The notes under the pieces were generated by a model. It saw only the letters and a list, made by a program, of their open reading frames with translations, had not been told where the DNA came from and made no database searches. From assembly GCF_017916365.1 (NCBI RefSeq), contig NZ_JAFMSU010000003.1, positions 1,178,001 through 1,242,000 on the forward strand: a stretch of 64,000 nucleotides of DNA, written 5' to 3'. This DNA is from Rufibacter roseolus. Its GTDB lineage: Bacteria > Bacteroidota > Bacteroidia > Cytophagales > Hymenobacteraceae. A program made the position numbers and the translations under genes. Positions 58,172 to 64,000 of the stretch are shown here, one piece after another (within the stretch, counting starts at the first letter, position 1; each line of letters starts with the position of its first letter).

Positions 58172-61100
58172 ATGGGAAACTCTCTACACCCCGGCAAAAG
58201 CTTTTGGCTTTTCTTCTTCTTACTTATCACAAGCTTTTCAGCCGAAGCACAATCTATCCTAGTTAAAACTGTTACAAATCCTATTTGCACGGGATCAACT
58301 GCAACAATCACATTTGATGCAATAAATGGGACTGGCAGTAACAGTAGATACAGTTCATCCTCTGGATTTACAGTGTATATAAGCACTATTGGTGGAGCAA
58401 CGCCTTACACTCCTATAAATGGCACAATCAACAACAGTAGCCTAACTCTAAGTGCATCAAACAGTTTTAATAATTCTAATGGAGGCACATCTAACCTAAC
58501 AGGAACTATCATCATTCCTAGCAGTTTACCAACTGGTACATATAAAATCTCGCTAAGCTCCTCAAGTCCTGCATTCAACGGGAGTACCGGAGCAGGTGCC
58601 TCCCCAAGCTTCACAATCAATGCCTCTCCGACTTCTCCTACTAGCGGAGGTAATAAGACCATTACTTACGGTGGTGACCGCAGTCTATCTGCAACAGTAC
58701 CTTCAGGACAAACAATTGACTGGTATACTGCTTCAACCGGTGGAACAAAAGTGGCGACAGGCGTTACCACTTATACACCCTCCCAAACAGCTGTAGGTGG
58801 TCCTTACACTTATTATGCAGAGGCTAGGAATACCACGACGGGTTGCACGAGCGCATCCAGAACAGCTGTGTCCCTTACCATAACTAAGAAAAACCTCACG
58901 GTTTCAGCAATAGGCCAAGACAAAGTATATAATGGTACAACAGCCGCTACCGTTACCTTAACAACAGATAAATTAACGAATGACAACGTAACAGCTACTT
59001 ACACTTCCGCTACTTTTGCTGATAAAAACATTGGAACGAAGACCATAACAGTAAGTGGGATTACTATCAGCGGAACAGATGCAGGAAATTACAATCTATT
59101 AAATACTACTGCCACTACATCTGCCACTATCACAGCAAGACCACTAACTGTTACCGCAACTGCCCAGAACAAAGTTTACGATGGTACTGCCAATGCTTCT
59201 GTGACTTTGACTACGGATAAGATTGGCAGTGACATTGTAACACCTTCTTTTACCTCTGCTACCTTCGCCGACAAAAACGCAGGAACTAAAACTGTTACGG
59301 TTAGTGGAATCACCATTAGTGGAACCGATGCAGGCAACTATACTTTAGCAAATACAAATGCTACTGCAACTACTACCGCCACCATTACAGCCAAACCACT
59401 TACCATAACGGATGCTACGGCAACAAGTAGAGTGTACGATGGCACCAATGTGGTTGACGTTACAGGCTCTTTAAACGGGATAGTTTCTCCAGACAACGTC
59501 TTTCTAACCGGTAAAGGTACGTTGGCTTCCCAAAACGTAGGTACGCATGCAGTAACTTCTATCGGCTTGACAGGAGATGATGCTGGCAATTACATCGTCA
59601 TAGTACCTTCAGGTCTTAACGCCACCATTTCAGCCAAAGCACTTACCCTCTCAAGCGCAAGTGCAAAGGATAAGGAGTATGACGGCACAGCTAATGTCGT
59701 AATTACAGGAAATTTGGAGGGGATTATCTCACCGGATGCGGTTACATTAGGCTCCGGCATCTTGGCCTCTAAAAACGTGGGCACTCACGCCGTAACCTCT
59801 ATCTCCCTAACAGGAGCAGGAGCCGGCAATTACACACTTACTATACCAGATGGCCTCTCCGCCACAATATCTGCCAGAACACTTACCGTTTCTGCCACCG
59901 GTCAGGACAAAACATACGATGGTAATGCAACTGCTACCGTTACATTAACCACCAACAAGATTTCTAGTGATGATGTAGTGGCAACATATACCTCCGCTAC
60001 ATTCGCAGACAAGAATGTAGGCACAGGTAAAACAGTAACTGTAACCGGTATCTCCTTTAGTGGAACTGATATAGGCAACTATAACCTACCAGATGCAACC
60101 TCCCTCACCACAACGGCTTCCATCACCAAGAAAGCTCTCACCATCGCAAACGCCTCTGCAAGTGACAAGGTTTACGATAGAACAAACACTGCCACTGTGA
60201 ATGGCACCTTGGCAGGTATCGAAGGAGAAGATGTCGTTACATTAACTACATCAGGAACTTTTGCCTCAGCAAATGCAGGAATCAATATTGCAGTTACCTC
60301 CACAAGCACAATATCCGGAGCAGATGCAGTGAACTATACGCTAACTCAGCCCACGGGATTGAGAGCCACCATTAAACCCAAAGAACTGACTGTAGCAAAT
60401 GCACGGGCAAATGATAAAGAATATGATGGCTCAAGAGACGCGACCATCACCGGAGATCTGGTTGGAGTTTTGGGCAATGACAATGTTACATTAACTAGAA
60501 GCGGCACCTTCGCATCTCGTGATGTAGGTACACACACCGTTACCTCCACTAGTTTCTTAGATGGAACCGCCAAAAATAATTACACCCTTACCCAACCCAC
60601 AGGCTTGACTGCAACCATTACAGCCAAAGCACTTACTATTGCTAATGCTGCAGCAAACAGCAAGGTTTATGATGGAAATGATGCCGCAACCATTACTGGC
60701 ACCCTGAGTGGAGTTATCTCTAATGACATAGGCAACGTCACATTTACCAGAACGGGCATCTTCGCTACCAAGAATGTGGGCACCAACATTGCCGTGACAT
60801 CCACCAGCACATTGAGCGGGACCGCAGCCGGCAACTACACCCTCATCCAACCAACAGGGCTCAGAGCGAACATCACAGCCAGAGCCTTAACCCTTAGCAA
60901 TATTGCCGCAAACGACAAAGTTTATGATGGCAACAGAAACGCTACAATTGATGGCACCTTGAATGGCATAATATCTGGGGATGTAGTTACTTGGAACGGC
61001 TTGGGCACATTTGCCTCTGAAGATGTGAATCGGCAAAATGGAACACGTACAGTGTTACCAATTAGTGTCACTTACAATGGTAGCGCTTTAGCAGGAGCAA

Positions 61101-62470
61101 ATGCTGGAAACTATACCTTTACTCTACCCAGCCCCATGCCTGCACTTTCTGCTAAAATCACCCCTAAAACGCTTACTCCAGTTATTGCAACCTCTTACAC
61201 AAAAGAATATGATGGCACTACCACATTTCTGGTAACATCAGGCGGGTTGCAGGGGATTGTTCCGCCAGATCACGTAGAACTATATATTAATGGTGCATCA
61301 AATGCTGGAGTTTATGAGAACGCAACTTTAACGCTATCCATAGGTGCTACAGATAAAGACAACTATGAACTTGCCTTTACCACTGCTACTTCCAAAATCA
61401 CCATTACTCCCAAAGCACTTAGTATCAACCCTGCCACTGCAAACAAAGTCTATGATGGTACTACAAGTGCTACCGTGTCTTTGACTGGAGTGATTGGCTC
61501 TGACAACGTTACCCTTAAAGGAACATACAACTTCACGGACAAAAACGTTGGCACAAACAAAATCATCAACTTCTCTCAAACAGGTCTGGATGGTACGGCT
61601 GCTGCCAACTATACCCTAAACCAGCCAACAGAGCTTCGGGCCAGCATCACTCCTAAATCTATTGTTGGAGAGTTCAGAGCAGAAAACAAAAAGTATGATG
61701 GCACAACAGATGCAACCATAACACCAAACAGCCGTGCTGTAATCGGGAAAATAGATGGAGATGATTTAACTTTAACAGGAGTCACAGCTACTTTTGACAA
61801 CCCTAATCCCGGAACTAACAAAAAAGTAACTTTGCGGGACGCTAGTTTGGCAGGCACCGACCGTAACAATTACTTATTACCGGTACTTCCATTCACTTTC
61901 GCTAACATTGATGAGCAACCTCTCCCTGTCAGCCTGACCAGCTTCACGGCCAAGGCGCAGAAAGAGGGTGTGCAACTGAACTGGACCACGGCCGCAGAGA
62001 AAGACAACGACTACTTCCAAATAGAGCGCAGCATGGACGGCAGGAACTTCAGCGCCATCGGGCAGGTGAAGGGCAACGGCAACAGCAACGTGCGGGTGGA
62101 ATACAGCTTCTTAGACGGCAAGGCCCCAGTGGGCACCGCCTACTACCGCCTCAAGCAGGTGGACTATGACGGCAAGTTCGAGTACAGCAAGACCGTAGCG
62201 GTTCAGACTAAGGCCTCTTCCGCCGCACAAGTAACGGTGAATGCTTACCCCAACCCAACTCCTGATGAGGTGAACCTGGATCTGACGCAAGTTACTTCAT
62301 CTGAGGTGAAAGTAGCAGTGTTTGCCCTGAATGGCCGGTTGGTGAAAACGTTGACCCTCACAGGAGGCAAGCTGCAGCGTCTGGACCTTACCGATGTAGC
62401 GGTAGGCACGTACCTAGTGAAGGTAGCCGGAGATAATATCGAGACCGTTATTCGGGTGGTGAGACAGTAA
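58172..62470 (+). CDS. T9SS-secreted YDG-repeat surface protein
   Basis: 1432 aa with a signal peptide (ITSFSAEAQ). After an N-terminal beta-rich region and an Ig-like domain (ending near 240) come twelve YDG-domain repeats of about 80 aa, each marked by a K-x-Y-D-G-x-x-x-A-x-V motif (the first reads YNG, the sixth YDR) and ending with G-x-x-x-G-N-Y-T/N-L. Then follow the same fibronectin-like module (about 1252-1350) and T9SS type A sorting domain (AYPNPTPDEVNLDL...IRVVRQ) as in the DUF11 protein. The repeats are written in AT-rich codons while the C-terminal cassette is clearly GC-richer. Inferred role: repetitive adhesin or filament on the cell surface. Confidence 0.92.
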   Translation: MGNSLHPGKSFWLFFFLLITSFSAEAQSILVKTVTNPICTGSTATITFDAINGTGSNSRYSSSSGFTVYISTIGGATPYTPINGTINNSSLTLSASNSFNNSNGGTSNLTGTIIIPSSLPTGTYKISLSSSSPAFNGSTGAGASPSFTINASPTSPTSGGNKTITYGGDRSLSATVPSGQTIDWYTASTGGTKVATGVTTYTPSQTAVGGPYTYYAEARNTTTGCTSASRTAVSLTITKKNLTVSAIGQDKVYNGTTAATVTLTTDKLTNDNVTATYTSATFADKNIGTKTITVSGITISGTDAGNYNLLNTTATTSATITARPLTVTATAQNKVYDGTANASVTLTTDKIGSDIVTPSFTSATFADKNAGTKTVTVSGITISGTDAGNYTLANTNATATTTATITAKPLTITDATATSRVYDGTNVVDVTGSLNGIVSPDNVFLTGKGTLASQNVGTHAVTSIGLTGDDAGNYIVIVPSGLNATISAKALTLSSASAKDKEYDGTANVVITGNLEGIISPDAVTLGSGILASKNVGTHAVTSISLTGAGAGNYTLTIPDGLSATISARTLTVSATGQDKTYDGNATATVTLTTNKISSDDVVATYTSATFADKNVGTGKTVTVTGISFSGTDIGNYNLPDATSLTTTASITKKALTIANASASDKVYDRTNTATVNGTLAGIEGEDVVTLTTSGTFASANAGINIAVTSTSTISGADAVNYTLTQPTGLRATIKPKELTVANARANDKEYDGSRDATITGDLVGVLGNDNVTLTRSGTFASRDVGTHTVTSTSFLDGTAKNNYTLTQPTGLTATITAKALTIANAAANSKVYDGNDAATITGTLSGVISNDIGNVTFTRTGIFATKNVGTNIAVTSTSTLSGTAAGNYTLIQPTGLRANITARALTLSNIAANDKVYDGNRNATIDGTLNGIISGDVVTWNGLGTFASEDVNRQNGTRTVLPISVTYNGSALAGANAGNYTFTLPSPMPALSAKITPKTLTPVIATSYTKEYDGTTTFLVTSGGLQGIVPPDHVELYINGASNAGVYENATLTLSIGATDKDNYELAFTTATSKITITPKALSINPATANKVYDGTTSATVSLTGVIGSDNVTLKGTYNFTDKNVGTNKIINFSQTGLDGTAAANYTLNQPTELRASITPKSIVGEFRAENKKYDGTTDATITPNSRAVIGKIDGDDLTLTGVTATFDNPNPGTNKKVTLRDASLAGTDRNNYLLPVLPFTFANIDEQPLPVSLTSFTAKAQKEGVQLNWTTAAEKDNDYFQIERSMDGRNFSAIGQVKGNGNSNVRVEYSFLDGKAPVGTAYYRLKQVDYDGKFEYSKTVAVQTKASSAAQVTVNAYPNPTPDEVNLDLTQVTSSEVKVAVFALNGRLVKTLTLTGGKLQRLDLTDVAVGTYLVKVAGDNIETVIRVVRQ

Positions 62471-62491
62471 CCTGGACGAACACAACAAGCA

Positions 62492-62525
62492 AAAGAAAGG
62501 GCGCCCACGAAGCGCCCTTTCTTTT
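62492..62525 (+). terminator. Terminator of the YDG gene
   Basis: AAAGAAAGGGCGC / GCGCCCTTTCTTT with a T-rich tail, 21 bp after the stop codon. Confidence 0.9.
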
Positions 62526-62556
62526 TAAGGCCGTTTTCTGCAAAACCGCCCTAATT
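62521..62556. repeat. Dispersed intergenic palindrome, copy 24
   Basis: CTTTTTAAGGCCGTTTTCTG then CAAAACCGCCCTAATT, adjoining the T tract of the YDG terminator. Confidence 0.6.
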
Positions 62557-62627
62557 CAGATTGATGCTTTAGAAACATAGCTTTACTTCTCTTAACATAA
62601 AAGGCTTGCACACTTCCAGCAATAAAT

Positions 62628-62668
62628 AAAAAAAGGTGGCTCCTAACGCCAGGAGCCACCTTTTTTTT
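62628..62668 (-). terminator. Terminator of the acidic protein gene
   Basis: AAAAAAAGGTGGCTCCT / AGGAGCCACCTTTTTTTT with a 6-nt loop, 26 bp past the stop of the minus-strand gene. Confidence 0.93.
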
Positions 62669-62694
62669 ATAATGCAACCGTTAAGCAATGGTTT

Positions 62695-63171
62695 TTACTC
62701 CTCGTCATCCAGGTAGTAATCGCCTACGTGGCCCTCGGCCGAGTCGTCGCTGAAACGGGTGATGTCTTTCATAAAGTTGTCGTGGATCTGCTTGATCTTG
62801 GGTGACTCGCCCACGTGCTTTTTCAGGATTTTGGCAATGTTGCTGGCTTCTTCCAGGTAGAACATGTCATCAGTGGCGGTACCCAGTTTGTCGGCGTCCA
62901 CCTGCAGCAGTTCGGTCTGGAGATCCATCAGTTTGGGGTCGTCCTCGCCGTACATGATGAGCGTACCGTGCAGTTTGCTCAGCATCTCGTTGAAAAGCTC
63001 ACCCTCGTACGGAAGGTTCACTTCCTCGTCATCATCTGCGCCAAAGCCGCCTCTGCCCCCTAAAACGTCATCATCGTCGTCGTCAAAGGAGAACTCATCA
63101 TCAAAATGGCTGTTGTTGAAATCCTCGTCATCGTAGCCATACTCGTCATCGTAACTGCCGCGTGGTGCCAT
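62695..63171 (-). CDS. Highly acidic protein of unknown function
   Basis: 158 aa without signal peptide or membrane helix. Residues 7-52 are extremely rich in Asp and Glu (DDEYGYDDEDF, SFDDDDDDVLGG, ADDDEEV) with Gly/aromatic residues and should be disordered. From about 55 on a helical part follows (GELFNEMLSKLHGTLIMYGEDDPKLMDLQTELLQVDADKL, EEASNIAKILKKHVGESPKIKQIHDNFMKDI). I do not recognise the family; the ordered half looks conserved-type. Cytoplasmic. Own terminator; divergent from the ALDH gene. Confidence 0.8.
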   Translation of the reverse strand: MAPRGSYDDEYGYDDEDFNNSHFDDEFSFDDDDDDVLGGRGGFGADDDEEVNLPYEGELFNEMLSKLHGTLIMYGEDDPKLMDLQTELLQVDADKLGTATDDMFYLEEASNIAKILKKHVGESPKIKQIHDNFMKDITRFSDDSAEGHVGDYYLDDEE

Positions 63172-63287
63172 ATCAGTTTGTTTTAAATGCTGTCAAAAAT
63201 GTTGTTTGCCTGTTTTGGGTTGGTCTCCTTTTTACGAGTGCGTTTTAAAAAGTATCCGCCAATTGGGTAAAACTTTCTTTATTATTT

Positions 63288-63326
63288 GCGTTTTGGAGCC
63301 GCTTCCGCAAAAATAGCCCAAAATCG
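63288..63326. repeat. Dispersed intergenic palindrome, copy 25
   Basis: GCGTTTTGGAGCCGCTTCC then GCAAAAATAGCCCAAAATCG, between the divergent acidic protein and ALDH genes. Confidence 0.62.
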
Positions 63327-63452
63327 TATTTATGCTATTTTTTGCCTTGGACCTGCGGCTATGGCCTAAATTTTTATTTTCACTTCCTGTACCGTCTGCA
63401 GCCATTTTGCGGGGAGCAGAGTATATGCAGGTAATCCCAAGGACTTAAAACT

Positions 63453-64000
63453 ATGACCTCGCCACAGGAACCGGAGACGCTGGTGCAACGCCAGAAGGAA
63501 TTTTTCAACAGCGGGCAGACCCGCCCGCTCGCTTTCCGGACAAAGATGCTGCGCCGTCTGCAGAAAGCCATCCAGAAAGAAGAAAAAGCCATCATCGCGG
63601 CACTTTCCGCCGATTTCAGGAAGCCGCCTTTTGAGACTTTCGCCACGGAGATTGCCATTCTGGAGGCCGAGATCAAGTTCCTGCTCAAGCACCTGCGCCG
63701 CTGGATACAGCCGTACCGGGTGAAATCCAGCTTTCTGAATTTCCCGTCCAAAGACTATATCTACCCCGAGCCCTACGGCGTTTCGCTGGTCATTGGCGCC
63801 TGGAACTATCCGTTCCAACTCACCCTGTCGCCGGTGTTGGGGGCCATTGCCGCAGGTTGCTGCGCCATCCTGAAACCCTCAGAACTCACACCCGCCACAA
63901 GCCAACTCCTGGCCCGCCTGATCAAAGAGCATTTTCCGCCGGAGTATCTGACGGTGGTGCAGGGCGGCCCCGAGGTAAGCCAGGCCTTGCTGGAGCAGCC
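63453..64000 (+). CDS. ALDH3-type aldehyde dehydrogenase (N-terminal part)
   Basis: 182 codons visible; the gene continues past the right edge. The N-terminus fits class 3 aldehyde dehydrogenases: FRTKMLRRLQKAIQKEEKAIIAALSADFRKPPFET, then the coenzyme-binding start EPYGVSLVIGAWNYPFQLTLSPVLGAIAAG, and ILKPSELTPATSQLLARLI. The usual Asn of AAGN is Cys here (AAGCCAILKPSE). The catalytic Cys and Glu are beyond the window. It oxidises medium or long-chain aldehydes with NAD(P). Start chosen at the ATG at 63453, the first with family likeness. Confidence 0.92.
   Translation, partial: MTSPQEPETLVQRQKEFFNSGQTRPLAFRTKMLRRLQKAIQKEEKAIIAALSADFRKPPFETFATEIAILEAEIKFLLKHLRRWIQPYRVKSSFLNFPSKDYIYPEPYGVSLVIGAWNYPFQLTLSPVLGAIAAGCCAILKPSELTPATSQLLARLIKEHFPPEYLTVVQGGPEVSQALLEQ

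Noticed and set aside
51019-62470. The giant repeat genes as signs of a prophage or toxin (CDI/Rhs) system
   Set aside because: Both end in T9SS sorting domains; there are no RHS/YD cores, toxin tips, immunity genes or phage genes.
8298-63326. The dispersed palindromes as a CRISPR array
   Set aside because: Copies are about 2 kb apart, imperfect, and separated by genes, with no regular spacers or cas genes.
8298-63326. The dispersed palindromes as plain intrinsic terminators
   Set aside because: Many lie between divergent genes or overlap coding ends, most lack a T tract, and ordinary GC-rich terminators are found beside several copies.

Overview
The window reads as a chromosomal segment of a Bacteroidota bacterium with a base composition near 50% G+C, most likely in the Cytophagales/Hymenobacteraceae (Rufibacter/Pontibacter-like; the family is an inference). 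The signs are SusC/SusD pairs, type IX secretion (T9SS) sorting domains, a PorZ-type propeller, TonB-dependent receptors, many lipoproteins, TTTG-N19-TAnnTTTG promoters and dense single-gene transcription units. I see no rRNA, tRNA, CRISPR array, insertion sequence, prophage or recognisable defence island.

Layout. 1-6400: the start of one SusC gene cut by the window edge, then a complete lipoprotein-SusD-SusC operon, all on the minus strand; the two SusC promoters and leaders are nearly the same. 7000-15400: an outer-membrane-type protein, a TauE/SafE permease, a large lamin-tail surface protein, aspartate-semialdehyde dehydrogenase, two lipoproteins and a single-domain response regulator. 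15500-31600: a sortilin-like Asp-box protein, an alpha/beta hydrolase, dxs, scpA with a flippase-like membrane protein, two TonB C-terminal-domain proteins (one fused to DUF1684), a DUF4199-like membrane protein, ndk, and an nrnA-FKBP-FKBP group. 31600-38300: recO, porZ, a UbiA prenyltransferase, a cold-shock protein, a KdsC-like phosphatase, iscX, a [2Fe-2S] ferredoxin and a DUF2520 protein. 38400-43450: a cytochrome c maturation cluster ccmB-ccmC-ccmD-like-ccmE-ccmF, with a CcmE that has Cys instead of the heme-binding His. 43800-48700: a TonB receptor with a beta-helix lipoprotein, and a small periplasmic protein. 48900-50400: MoxR ATPase and a DUF486 membrane protein. 51000-62500: two giant T9SS-secreted proteins, one with DUF11 repeats (2113 aa) and one with YDG repeats (1432 aa), sharing a C-terminal cassette. 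62600-64000: an acidic protein and the start of an ALDH3-type aldehyde dehydrogenase.

The most unusual feature is not a gene. A roughly 38-bp imperfect palindrome, with half-site close to CGTTTnGGGCCTGTTTTC followed by its inverse, occurs about 26 times between genes from 8.3 kb to the right end. It lies in terminator-like positions, between divergent genes, and at or across the 3' ends of coding sequences. Other notable items are a perfect 60-bp palindrome after the DUF11 gene, a MITE-like element before dxs, and regularly spaced TTAAC repeats before the TonB receptor operon. Most genes here are core housekeeping or cell-envelope functions; the SusCD block and the giant secreted proteins are the accessory-looking parts.
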